A stretch of DNA of 21,497 nucleotides from the NCBI GenBank assembly GCA_049999805.1, contig JBNGIO010006191.1:1-21497 (forward strand). The letters are read 5' to 3'. Positions 7,881 to 16,303 of the stretch are shown here, piece after piece; the stretch's first letter is position 1; each line of letters begins with the position of its first letter. A program made the translations under genes and the position numbers. This DNA comes from Folioceros fuciformis. Taxonomy: Eukaryota; Anthocerotophyta; Anthocerotopsida; Anthocerotales. The notes under the pieces were generated by a model. That model did not search any database. It saw only the letters and a list, made by a program, of their open reading frames with translations, and was not told where the DNA came from.

Positions 7881-10259
7881 ATGGCTTCGCCAGCGCGACG
7901 CCTTTGCTCAAGATTGGGTGTTCGGGCTCACCCCACTTCAGGTTGTGAAGTCCTGGCGAGCAAAGCCTCCAGGTGCAGCAGTGCAGGGAGCCCAGCCTTT
8001 CCACAATCGAGCGAAATTGTGGGTGGGGACGGGCTTTCCACCGATGGTCTTCGCCCGGAGAGGGAAATGGAGCAGGAGTACTTGTGCCAAGAAGCTTTTC
8101 TGGACCCTACCGTGTGGTGGAACAACAAAAGAAAAAAGACGAGGTCCCGGTCTCCTCAATTCCGACGTAAGGGATCCGGTGAGGTGCTGTGGTTAGACTC
8201 TACGTTCAAGCCACCACCTTGGGTTCATGAGCAGCTTGTTTCCTTGGACATGCACAAGGCCCATGGCGCATCTCCTTCCGAATCGATCTCTCCCGTCAAG
8301 CCTCAGCCTGGCAGGCGCGCGGGATGGGAAATGGAAAGGGGCGTCGTAACGGCTGGAACCGTGAGGATGTTGTGTCAGCAGGGGAAGCTTTCTGACGCCG
8401 TTGGAGCCCTGGAATCCCTAGTGCATACAGATTTGATTATTTCTCAGTCTCTGTTTTACTCCGTGATCAAATTGTGTACAGCTAGGAAGGATTTGGTTGT
8501 GGGGCGGCGAGTTCATGATCTCACTTCCAAGCTTGGGTACGAGTCGAGTGCGTTCTTGGGGAACCATATCTTGCGCATGTATGCATGTGGAGGCAGTCTT
8601 CAGGAGGCCATGGATGTGTTCACCAGGGTGGGCAAGCCAGATATCTTCATGTGGTTTTCCATCATATCTGCCTATGCTAAGCACGGGAAGCCTAATGAAG
8701 CCATACAGCTCTACCATGACATGCGCAGGTCCGGAATGAAGGCGAATGGCCACGTGTTTGTAGCTGCCCTCCAGGCTTGTGCATTTGCTGCCGACCTGGA
8801 ATCTGGCAGGAAATTGCACTGCGATGTGGTCCAGAGTGGCATTCCGATTAACTTGTTTATTGGCAACTGCCTGGTGGATATGTATGCCAAATGTGGCGAA
8901 CTGAAAGATGCACGCCAGGTTTTTGACAGCATGGTCACGAAGGATGTGGTGACAGGGACTGTGCTGATTGCTGGGTATGCAAAATTTGGTGAACTGAAAG
9001 ATGCACGCCAGGTTTTTGATAGCTTGGCCACCAAGGATGTGGTGACATGGAATGCCCTGATTGGTGGGTATGCACAGCAAGGACTTGGGCATGAGGCACT
9101 TGTTGTGTATAGACAAATGGAGGAGGCGGGCCTCTTTTTGGCTGACGATGTTACTTTCGCTTGCCTCCTGAATGCCTGTGGAAGCACTGGCGCCTTACAG
9201 AAGGGCAGGCAACTGCACACGCAGATTGTGGAAAGAGGACTGCTGGGAAACGTAGTGCTATGCACCTGCTTGGTGGACATGTATGCAAAATGTGGTGAAC
9301 TGAAGGATGCACGCCAGGTTTTTGACAGCATGGCCACGAAGGATGTGGTGACGTGGACGGCCCTGATATCTGGGTATGGTACTTGTGATGATGGTCACAA
9401 GGCATTATCTTGCTTTGACGAGATGTTAGTTGCCGGTATTCAGCCTAATGATGCTACTTTTACTTGCCTTTTAGTAGCATGCAGTCATGAGGGACTTGTC
9501 CACGAGGGTCTCAAGCACTTTGATTCCATGACTAAAGAGCATGGCGTCAAACCTACTCTTGAGCACTACAATTGTATGATTGATCTTCTTGGGCGTGCAG
9601 GCCATCTAGAGAAAGCTGAGAAGATGCTATTGTCATATGAGGGACAAAGTGATGTAGTGGGGTTGACATCTCTGCTGAATGCCTGCAGAACCCATGGGGA
9701 TATAGTGAGGGCCACGTGGTGCTTTGAAAGCATTGTTAGGCTGGACCCGCAGCGGGCACACGCATATGTGCTAATGGCCAATGTCTATGCCGATGCAGGC
9801 AGGTGGACGGATGTAGACAGGATTGAAACGCAGAGGAGGGTGGCAGGAGCTAATAAGAAGCCTGCGGTGGCGACCATAGAGGTGAATAAGGAGGTCCATA
9901 GATTTGTGGTAGGAGAAAGGAGAGAGGATATTGCGCTTAAGGTGGAGAGCACGAATGCACGTCTGAGGCAGGAAGGAGGCCATGTACCTCACACAAAGTT
10001 GGTGCTGAAGCCACTGTGTGACAAGGAAAAGGAAGATCTGCTGTGCGGGCATGCTGAGAAGTTAGCTCTGGCGTTCGGCCTCTTGAACACTCCGAGTGGG
10101 ACACCTCTGGTGGTAACGAAGAATCTTCTCATGTGCAGTGACTGCCACAGTTCCACGGAGATCATGTCAAGGCTCGAACAGAGGGACATTGTTGTACGGG
10201 ATGGGCACCGAGTGCATCGTTTTGCAGCTGGTTGTTGCAGTTGTATGGGCCGAGCGTGA
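7881..10259 (+). CDS. PLS-class pentatricopeptide repeat protein with DYW domain (organelle RNA editing factor)
   Basis: An intronless frame of 792 aa. The ATG at 7881 was chosen because the frame extends only four codons further, to a TTG. The N-terminus is rich in Ser/Arg/Ala, as expected for import into plastids or mitochondria. PPR motifs run from about residue 165 to 590, with repeated MYAKCGELKDARQVFDSM and DVVTWNALIGGYA modules. E1/E2 motifs follow (about 590-665), then a DYW cytidine-deaminase-like domain (about 668-792). The deaminase HxE is present as H724-A-E726, with C752-x-x-C755. The second zinc site is HRFAAGCCSC, with CSC at 786-788. Such proteins bind organelle transcripts and convert specific C to U. 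Oddities: the PG-box is weak (PAVATIEV), the protein ends CSC-MGRA instead of CSC-x-DYW, and one module has Gly for the usual Trp (DVVTGTVLIA). The target RNA is unknown. Confidence 0.92.
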   Translation: MASPARRLCSRLGVRAHPTSGCEVLASKASRCSSAGSPAFPQSSEIVGGDGLSTDGLRPEREMEQEYLCQEAFLDPTVWWNNKRKKTRSRSPQFRRKGSGEVLWLDSTFKPPPWVHEQLVSLDMHKAHGASPSESISPVKPQPGRRAGWEMERGVVTAGTVRMLCQQGKLSDAVGALESLVHTDLIISQSLFYSVIKLCTARKDLVVGRRVHDLTSKLGYESSAFLGNHILRMYACGGSLQEAMDVFTRVGKPDIFMWFSIISAYAKHGKPNEAIQLYHDMRRSGMKANGHVFVAALQACAFAADLESGRKLHCDVVQSGIPINLFIGNCLVDMYAKCGELKDARQVFDSMVTKDVVTGTVLIAGYAKFGELKDARQVFDSLATKDVVTWNALIGGYAQQGLGHEALVVYRQMEEAGLFLADDVTFACLLNACGSTGALQKGRQLHTQIVERGLLGNVVLCTCLVDMYAKCGELKDARQVFDSMATKDVVTWTALISGYGTCDDGHKALSCFDEMLVAGIQPNDATFTCLLVACSHEGLVHEGLKHFDSMTKEHGVKPTLEHYNCMIDLLGRAGHLEKAEKMLLSYEGQSDVVGLTSLLNACRTHGDIVRATWCFESIVRLDPQRAHAYVLMANVYADAGRWTDVDRIETQRRVAGANKKPAVATIEVNKEVHRFVVGERREDIALKVESTNARLRQEGGHVPHTKLVLKPLCDKEKEDLLCGHAEKLALAFGLLNTPSGTPLVVTKNLLMCSDCHSSTEIMSRLEQRDIVVRDGHRVHRFAAGCCSCMGRA
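8895..9386 (+). repeat. duplicated PPR modules (93-bp unit plus third copy)
   Basis: The unit starting at 8895 recurs 93 bp later, at 8988, and again at 9294. The shared core of about 60 bp (GAACTGAAAGATGCACGCC onward) is nearly identical at DNA level, with silent and a few replacement differences. The first two copies are directly adjacent, corresponding to residues about 339 and 370, and 31 codons is the length of one S-type PPR motif. Other motifs in the gene are much more diverged. Confidence 0.9.
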
Positions 10260-10475
10260 GAATATTGCTTTTGGGGTGAAGAGGTAATCTGAATCATACC
10301 TCGTGTAACACCCTCTAACCATGACGAAAGTCATACCCTTCCCCTCGGAGAGCAGACACCCTCACCAGTTGCTGACATCACGGTGGTTACTGAGCGTTCC
10401 CCGAAATCAGGGATTGCAAACTGCACCTGTCAATGCTGCTGAACTCTGACCGTTTGGAACTGTCTGGCTGTTCAG

Positions 10476-10841
10476 GTTACGGACAGACTACCATGGGAGC
10501 ACATTCAAGACTTTGACCTGGAAGCAGCAGGAACGAAGTTCTTAGGAAATCTTGCAAGGTCCTCTTATGTCCGTGGCATAAAGGTAAACCATCTTTTGGT
10601 TGCGCTTATTTTGGCGGATCTTTTACCTGTGCAAAATTCAAGGTGGAGTGATGTGGTTCTCAGGTGAAAGGAACGCCGAATCGAAAAACCAGGAGAACAA
10701 AGGAATGTGGACCTGCCTCCAACCTAGAAGAAGAGGTCTATCATAGTTCGTTAAGGACGAATCTCGTCAACTTGTACTACGGCGAACCTAGCTACTTCCA
10801 CCGCCAAAGAGCAGCCTTCGATGCCCAGATGTTTAACCAAG
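10476..10841 (+). other. candidate coding exons of an unrecognised gene
   Basis: An open stretch at 10476-10583 (36 codons, VTDRLPWEHIQDFDLEAAG...) starts right after a TTCAG acceptor and ends at AAG before GTAAAC. An 80-bp interval (10584-10663) with GT...CTCAG ends precedes a second open stretch in matching phase. That one begins VKGTPNRKTRRTKECGPAS and includes YYGEPSYFHRQRAAFDAQM, up to an AG|GT at 10841/10842. The combined text looks like ordinary protein, with mixed charged and aromatic residues. I do not recognise the family. It could be a gene fragment, a captured exon pair, or part of a small host gene downstream of the PPR gene. No start codon or upstream exon was found. Confidence 0.4.
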
Positions 10842-10909
10842 GTATTCTTACAAATGTGCACAAAATGTGCGTCCAAGCTCAGATGTTTAATCAAGGTGTT
10901 CTTACAAAT
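10826..10909. repeat. 30-bp direct repeat, 54-bp period
   Basis: CAGATGTTTAA(C/T)CAAGGT followed by TTCTTACAAAT occurs at 10826-10855 and 10880-10909 with two differences. Each copy contains the AAG|GT that could serve as the donor of the second candidate exon, so the potential splice site is duplicated. Confidence 0.85.
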
Positions 10910-11059
10910 AAATGTGTCCATTTGGTTTAAGCCATAGTTATCTCAGAGTTCCATCTAACAAAAAGCGTGCGAAACAAGTTTTGCGAGTTGATTTATGACC
11001 TTTCATGCCCCTGGTCCCCGAGGTTTGTGTTCTCGCCTCTCGACCCCACCCCAATAAGG

Positions 11060-11084
11060 AGGCGACGGCACACTGCCGTCGCCT
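11060..11084. repeat. perfect 11-bp-stem hairpin
   Basis: The left arm AGGCGACGGCA (11060-11070), loop CAC and right arm TGCCGTCGCCT (11074-11084) pair perfectly. The stem is GC-rich. No gene context explains it. It belongs to a hairpin-rich stretch before the Harbinger element. Confidence 0.85.
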
Positions 11085-11196
11085 GTTCTTCACCAACATC
11101 TTCACCCACAGGTAATGAGATTAAATGGGAAAGACGGCCGGCTTCGATGTCGAGGTCACGACCGTGCGGCAGTCTCTCTCTCTAGCGTAGTACCAC

Positions 11197-11248
11197 GTAG
11201 CATGGCACTACGTATGGCCTCCGTGTGCCATACGGAGTACCATGCTAC
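11197..11248. repeat. 22-bp inverted repeat with 8-base loop
   Basis: The left arm (11197-11218) and the reverse complement of the right arm (11227-11248) agree at 20 of 22 positions, separated by CTCCGTGT. A nested shorter inverted pair, CGTAGT/ACTACG, overlaps the left arm. The right arm also begins a 41-bp direct repeat. It resembles a MITE-like or subterminal hairpin. Confidence 0.85.
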
Positions 11249-11321
11249 CATTCCACCCCTTTCCCATTCGCCGCGACCTGCCATGCTACCATCTCCCCGT
11301 TTTCCGTTCGACGCGACTTGC
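11240..11321. repeat. 41-bp direct repeat, two diverged copies
   Basis: CCATGCTACCAT starts both copies (11240 and 11281), and each ends with a CGCGAC(C/T)TG motif. The middle pyrimidine-rich part is diverged. Confidence 0.7.
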
Positions 11322-11442
11322 ATACCCCCATACCCGCACCCACGGGCCGTACCCATGCAGAAAGTCTGGACTACGTATCCACATCAGTTTAGGCATTTGA
11401 GCATATAGATACGGTCCATCATATATATATATATACAAGTAG

Positions 11443-11453
11443 TGTTTACATTG
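11443..11453 (+). repeat. candidate left terminal inverted repeat
   Basis: TGTTTACATTG follows an (AT)n microsatellite (about 11420-11434). Its reverse complement is at 14842-14852. An 11-base match by chance within the flanking search space is not negligible, so this is supportive only. Confidence 0.4.
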
Positions 11454-11944
11454 CGTTTGTGCATTCTTCGTCCGTCTCCCATATATCGGATCACCCTGTT
11501 TTTTAGGTGGTCCGTCAGCAATAGCCGCAGACCGAAACATCCGTCTTCGGCTATTGTCGATAGATCGTTTACCATTTCAGTAAGTCTTATTTATTATGAC
11601 CGTTTTACATATTGAGTTGGTCTTCCCAGCATGGGAACACCGCCATATGTTCACGAGTATCAGGCAGTCTTTCACAAGAAAGCTCGCCTCCATTCCAACC
11701 CGCCTTCATCACAACCTGTCTTTTTTTGCAGCCCGCCTCGATTGCCGTCTTACGAGAATTGCATTGCTCACACTATTGTTTGCAGGCCATCCTTTCTCGC
11801 AAGCTGTCCTCTCCACAGGACGGTTGCCTCGCTTGCGGCTTGAACAATTCTCACTTGCAGCTTAGACAACTCTCACTTGCAGCTTGGGCTTGGGCCTATT
11901 ACTATTCCTCCTTGTTTAGGTTCAATTTTTTTCATTGAAGAACA

Positions 11945-12850
11945 ATGGACCTCCTGAACTTGCTAGACTCTTCTATTTCTTCTTCTCAATATACTACACT
12001 GTCTTCTCAACCCCCTCTACTACTCGTAGCACAAGCTCCAGCACCTATGGTTATCACTAAGCCAAAGGTCAACCTTGCAGCATGGACAATCAACAACACT
12101 TTTGCCTTGATTGCAGCTTTTGAAGACATCTACATGGAGCACCTTCAGCAGGGGAATTGGGAAGCCCACCACTATGACAACATTGCCATGCTAATTTCTC
12201 CTTTGTGTCAAGGTTTTCAGCCAATGGGAATTCAATGCAAGAACAAGATGGATAGTTTGAAGCGGCAATATAAAGCGGAGGCCAGGAAGCTCACAACCAA
12301 GGTGTATGCCTCGGAATGGGTATTTTGGAAGGCCATGGATGCGTTCATGAATGACAATCTTAAGGTAGTTGGAATTCCGAACTCTCATGACCTTGGGCTT
12401 GTTGATTTGATGACTTCAAATTGCTACTCTGAGCAACCTGCTCTTCCTCTCAACACTGCTAAAGACCGCTTTGTTTTTATGGTGGACCCTCCACTTGTGG
12501 CTACTATTTCACCAAGCTTGCTAGCCTCTTCACCACTGGAAGAAGAATGTGGTGAATCTCCTTCAACAAAGGTAACCAAGTTGAAGGGTATAACAGCTAA
12601 AAAAGCAAAGATTGGAAAGCATAGGTCTGAAGAATCGGGGCCTGATAGAATAGCTAATAGTATTTCTAGTTTTGCTGAGATCTTTGCGAAGATTGGGACA
12701 GCAAAGTTAGAGTGCATGCAAGCTACGGAGAAGAGTAGATTAGAATAGAGCTTAAAAATCTCAGTGCTGCAACAATACACTCAACTAGAGGTTGCAAACA
12801 TGCTGGTACAGTCTTCTAAAAGAGCAAGGAGCAGCTTCCCTTCAAACTAG
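11945..12850 (+). pseudogene. Harbinger ORF1: Myb/SANT-like (trihelix-type) DNA-binding protein with late stop
   Basis: The ATG at 11945 opens 267 codons to TAG (12746-12748). The same frame then continues for another 33 codons in a helix-like, Gln/Leu-rich text to TAG 12848-12850, which fits the usual C-terminal coiled helix of these proteins, so the first stop is probably premature. The DNA-binding domain is at about residues 46-115: W47 starts AAWTINNTFALIAAFEDIY and QCKNKMDSLKRQYKAEARK ends it, the three-helix layout of Myb_DNA-bind_4. A Lys-rich basic segment lies near 205-230. In PIF/Harbinger systems this partner binds the transposon ends and brings the transposase to the nucleus. A domesticated trihelix gene is the alternative, but the adjacent transposase argues for the element. 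Confidence 0.75.
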
Positions 12851-12920
12851 TTGCAAGTGTTGTTCGTGTTACAAGAAATGCTCAAAAACTGTGAATGTGA
12901 ATTTTTGACTTCGATCTTCA

Positions 12921-13221
12921 TGAAAAAAAAAATACAAACAAGCAACTCATAGAAAGCTTGTTTCAAGTGCTTTACAATGATGCATAGCACGTTTCATTTG
13001 GACAAGTGTGCTATTCGAAACAAAGCCTGAAAGTAACGGGATTGTTGTTTGTGTAGTGTGAAAGCATAGAAACTAGAAACCACCATATCTCACTTTGGTC
13101 ATGATGAAAAAAATACAAGTGAGCACTTCAAAGAAAGCGCGTTTCAAGCGCTTCACAATGATGCATGGCACGTTTCATTTGGACAAGTGCATAGTCCGGA
13201 ATGTAGCCTGAAAGCAACGGG
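12921..13221. repeat. two ~120-bp direct repeats between the Harbinger ORFs
   Basis: Copy 1 (about 12921-13040) and copy 2 (about 13105-13221) share a poly(A) tract, GAAAGC, ACAATGATGCAT and the long block CACGTTTCATTTGGACAAGT. Both end in CCTGAAAG(C/T)AACGGG. The region lies between the convergent ORF ends and is non-coding, so it would be in the 3' ends of both transcripts. Confidence 0.9.
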
Positions 13222-13393
13222 AACTAACCTGAAAATAACAAAGCTAGACAACATGCACATTACACTTGTATGCTACAAAGGACTTATGCATGCCCGTTTG
13301 ACCGAGCATTTCTCCAATGTCTGATTAAGGCAGCATTCTGCACTTCTGTTTGACTCTTCAAGGCCTTTTTTTGAGCATTTGTTAGTGAGATAT

Positions 13394-14601
13394 TCATTGA
13401 TGTGAGAGTCTATGCTCATCCACGTATCGACTATCAAGATCCATTTCCCCAGCAATTATGCAAAAGTTGTGAAGCACACAATTGGCTGCTATCGTACTAG
13501 CAGGATATTCAATATGGATATTGAGGTTTTTCAAAACTCTCCACCAGCTCTTCAACCTTGAGAATGCATTCTTTATGACCACACGACAAGATGAGAACCA
13601 AGAGTTGAAGGACCACTGCTCTTCATTTATTGGATTTTAAAATCCTTTCATGAGAAAGAGCCGTAACGGATATGGTGCGTCTCCAATAATGTATGGAGGT
13701 ACTGAAGCACCTTCCACCATGACAATGGGCTTTCTGAATATGTTTTTCCCGATAAGGTGCTGTCATAAACTACTATTCCGCAAAATTCTAGCATCATTAG
13801 ATCCTCCAGGACTATTGACACATATGTCTAAAAACAGACATTGATTGTCACATAGGCCTGTAGAACAATATAGTGCATGTTGTAAAGCTTGTAATAATAT
13901 GCTACTGGCATGTACCTTGGTGGCGGCTTAGCAGTGAACTTGATCAAAGAGCCATCGATAGCAACTACAATGTTAAGTAGTAGAGTTTACTCCTCAAACT
14001 TTGCAGGAACAACTTGCTAACGCTGTTTTGATGGAATGCCGATGAAAGATGAGTATAATTTTCTGGGATTACTTAAGATGGCCACCACAGCCTTGGTGTA
14101 TTGCACCACTATTGCCACACCTACACCATATTTCATGGCCACTTCATACAAGGGCAACCCTCTTCCAAGCCGACACAATACCATTGCAACAGCTTTCTCA
14201 AGTTCAATTGAAGCTCTCGGAGAGCTACGAACAAGAAAGGGGCGAAGTTGCTCAACCAAAACCATGAAAGTTGTATAAGTCATACGATATTGCCACATCC
14301 ACTTCTCATCCCACACGGAAGGTGAAAGCATTTGCCATGTTTGCATATGCAACCTCTCCCAAAGACCTTGCTGACTTGGAGCTTTCTACCAAACCCTCGA
14401 AACACTAGGTCTTGTAGGTCTTGTAGCCTCAACCGTCGAACTCCCTGCTACAGCCATGACCAACAATATGAAAGAACTCATTACATTACTCGATAAAATA
14501 TCATCACTATATATGCTAGGGCATTGTCTTAGAAAATCATCTTGAGAATATCTCGACGGAAAGGCTAAGAGCAAGAAAACCCTAATTTCATCGATAACCA
14601 A
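13394..14601 (-). pseudogene. PIF/Harbinger transposase (DDE_Tnp_4), stops, frameshift and lost catalytic Glu
   Basis: Read from 14601 on minus. A 71-codon start ends at TAG (14386-14388), and the frame then continues into WDEKWMWQYRMTYTTFM (about 14310-14260). The helix-turn-helix-like VLCRLGRGLPLYEVAMKYGV follows, up to a TAG at 14017-14019. Beyond it, VVAIDGSLIKF carries the first catalytic Asp (13954-13956). A frame change near 13840 gives CVNSPGGSNDARI with the second acidic site, then YIIGDAPYPLRLFLMKGF (about 13705-13650), a TAA, and NAFSRLKSWWRVLKNLN (about 13570-13520) up to 13394. At the site where the family has V-E before AFGRLK, this copy reads V-I-K, so the third catalytic residue is Lys. 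Such enzymes cut and paste the element in the nucleus; this copy cannot. Confidence 0.85.
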
Positions 14602-14841
14602 AAACTCAAGAAACCAAGGAGCGACAACCTAAGAGAGAAGACGAGCATACAAGAATGCTAAAAGTTCTTGTGAACCAAAGTTCTAGTAGCCCAAAATGCC
14701 GGGAAGCCTTGGACGATCTTGGGCTTGACCCAGCATGTGGATTCACCTTCCGGTGGGTCCAACAGCCCCGAGTTAAAATCGCTGACAAGGTCCGTCCATC
14801 ACCCGCTATACACGGGCTTGCCGACGGACTGAGGGGCTTTT

Positions 14842-14852
14842 CAATGTAAACA
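14842..14852 (-). repeat. candidate right terminal inverted repeat
   Basis: CAATGTAAACA is the reverse complement of the left candidate. It lies about 240 bp upstream of the transposase start on minus, a reasonable promoter/leader length. Confidence 0.4.
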
Positions 14853-15524
14853 GTTCTACAAAAACCACCCCCGTCCTCCACGGCCGCCCCAACTTCTCAA
14901 CCCACAATCAAACATTGCACAGGATCTTATGAAGTGCAAGTGTTTGGGTCTTTGTTCTTATCACATATTTCCCCTACCCAAGGCCCGGGAAGTGAAGCTC
15001 TTCTTCTTTCTTGCTGGATGTGACTATTGCATATTATTGCTATATTCTTCAAGTGTAGTATGTTATGTAGGCTTCTGTAAAGGCAAGAAGCGGTGTGGAG
15101 GACAAAGCAAAGCCCGCTTCATTAACCTCCTTTCCTTCCAAGTTCCTCACAGGCATCCCCATGACCCATGACAAAAACGCAAGCTGAGGAGCACCCGTTA
15201 CTTTCATCACCCAGTATTCAAGTTCATGGGTGAGAGGAGGATTCCCCAAAATTAGTCGTCCCACCACCAAGCACGGAGCTAAGCATCCGTCTTTTGAAAT
15301 AGTTTTTTTTCACCACTCTCCTCACCCATCATACCGCACCACGCTCTGCTGACCATTCACCGCCCTCCCCACCCATCATACCGCATCGCGCTCTCCCTCT
15401 CCCCCTACTCCCCCTTGCGCCACCACTTGTCCGTACACCACGGACATTGTTACATTGATTCTTTATAAATGGCCACCATGGGACCAGCTCCGCGGGTTTC
15501 TGAGGTTGAAAAGTTATGGTCCGA
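14853..15524. other. no recognisable gene; short direct repeat
   Basis: This holds a C/T-rich plus strand with a 26-bp direct repeat beginning CACCCATCATACCGCA at 15323 and 15370. A 73-codon open frame on minus (15270-15049) reads like protein in its middle (LTHELEYWVMKVTGAPQLAF). It stops at a position resembling a splice acceptor, but I recognise no family. It may be a remnant exon. Confidence 0.4.
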
Positions 15525-15678
15525 TGTAGTAACACCCCCTTCAATGGGGTGGGGCAGAACCACGCAGTTAGAAGCCAAAGCAAGGGTCAGTAATTAGACA
15601 CCGGACACAGCACTAGGCCTCCAAGTAGCCGCCCTCCTCTTCTAGGAGGACTCGCAGCCAGCACCCTTACTGCTGCTC

Positions 15679-15684
15679 TTTATT
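15679..15684 (-). promoter_or_regulatory. poly(A) signal of the minus-strand LTR
   Basis: AATAAA on minus lies about 290 bp downstream of the TATA box and 155 bp before the LTR end. It would mark the R/U5 boundary region. Confidence 0.5.
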
Positions 15685-15837
15685 CAAACCATGAGTCAAC
15701 AAGAACATACAGAGCTGGAGAGCTAGAGAGAACTCCCAATCTTTGCCTAAGATAGGAGCTTAGCTCTCCCTTCTCTTAACCTCCTCCCACAACTCCTTCA
15801 CAACACACCTCTCATGTGCTTAGCCCAAGCAACACAT

Positions 15838-15905
15838 GCTCTCAAGGCGTAGCCCAAGCACCCAGTGCTCTCAAGGCGTAGCCCAAGCACCCAGTGCTCT
15901 CAAGG
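15838..15905. repeat. 29-bp tandem repeat in the R region of the LTR
   Basis: Two identical 29-bp units (15838-15866, 15867-15895) and a 10-bp partial third unit. A diverged copy precedes them (about 15817-15837). The core is AGCCCAAGCACCCAGTGC. Confidence 0.92.
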
Positions 15906-15970
15906 CTTTGAGGAGATACTGATCTCAACTCAACTGTACTGAACTGTCCTTAGCCCTTGGCTAGGTCCCC

Positions 15971-15977
15971 TTTTATA
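15971..15977 (-). promoter_or_regulatory. TATA box of the minus-strand LTR
   Basis: TATAAAA on minus is followed by GG and a G/C-richer leader, about 330 bp from the presumed LTR start. Confidence 0.6.
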
Positions 15978-16078
15978 CACAGTTCTAATCACTAACTTAG
16001 CAACTACTTACTTAAGCACTTACTTAAGCCTTAAACTATTATTCACTACCACACACTTTTCCTAGGGCTGCATGCTTC

Positions 16079-16246
16079 TCATGCTCTTAGTACTCTGCTC
16101 ATGCTCTTAGTACTCTACTCTACTAAACATGCCTATGCATGGAGCTTACTTGCTTGGCACTCTACTAAACATGCCTCTACATGGAGCTTACTTGCTTAGC
16201 ACTCAACCAGCTAAACATGCCTCTACATGGAGCTTACTTGCTTAGC
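16079..16246. repeat. tandem repeats in U3 of the minus-strand LTR
   Basis: Two 20-bp units starting TCATGCTCTTAGTACTCT (16079-16098, 16099-16118) are followed by three ~42-46-bp units (16117-16158, 16159-16200, 16201-16246). The larger units contain AAACATGCCT and ATGGAGCTTACTTGCTT. Because they lie upstream of the minus-strand TATA box, enhancer-type repeats are a reasonable inference. Confidence 0.9.
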
Positions 16247-16303
16247 ACTCAACCAGCAGCATTGTTACTGGTGTGGTACTTTGGTTTTCTTCATGACATA
16301 ACA

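Larger units (their letters stand above)
11443..14852. mobile_element. PIF/Harbinger-type DNA transposon, two ORFs, inactive
   Basis: This 3.4-kb segment contains the two genes that define PIF/Harbinger elements: a Myb/SANT-like DNA-binding ORF on + (11945) and a DDE_Tnp_4 transposase on - (14601 to 13394), transcribed toward each other. Candidate terminal inverted repeats TGTTTACATTG are at 11443-11453 and, inverted, at 14842-14852. On both sides a GTCCGTC motif follows at similar distance inside the end (27 and 23 bases). Hairpins lie just inside both ends: 11519-11556 with arms CAATAGCCG/CGGCTATTG, and 14789-14829 with arms GTCCGTC/GACGGAC around CCCG/CGGG. I could not confirm the usual 3-bp TWA target duplication, so the ends remain provisional. 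Confidence 0.65.
15525..16303 (-). mobile_element. minus-strand LTR (solo or orphan), ~780 bp
   Basis: Read on minus it can start TGTTATGTCATGAAG (plus 16303) and ends GGTGTTACTACA (plus 15525), giving TG...CA ends. A TATAAAAGG lies at 15977-15969 and AATAAA at 15684-15679, in the U3-R-U5 order of an LTR. U3 contains 20-bp and ~42-bp tandem repeats, and R contains a 29-bp repeat. No gag-pol is attached on either side, so a solo LTR is likely. The candidate 5-bp flanks (TCCGA at left, TATCC at right) do not match, so the right end or the duplication has been lost or misplaced. Confidence 0.62.

Noticed and set aside
7580-8196. Open frames of 122 and 126 codons overlapping the PPR start
   Set aside because: They run in other phases across the leader and N-terminus of the PPR gene, without recognisable motifs.
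8418-9337. 232- and 208-codon open frames on - opposite the PPR gene
   Set aside because: Antisense shadows of the PPR array. Their internal repeats only mirror the PPR modules.
11061-11083. Hairpin as a bacterial-type terminator
   Set aside because: No T-run follows and the genome is eukaryotic.
15525-15535. TGTAGTAAC as the 5' start of a plus-strand LTR
   Set aside because: The TATA box and the AATAAA are both on minus and in the right order only for a minus-strand LTR.
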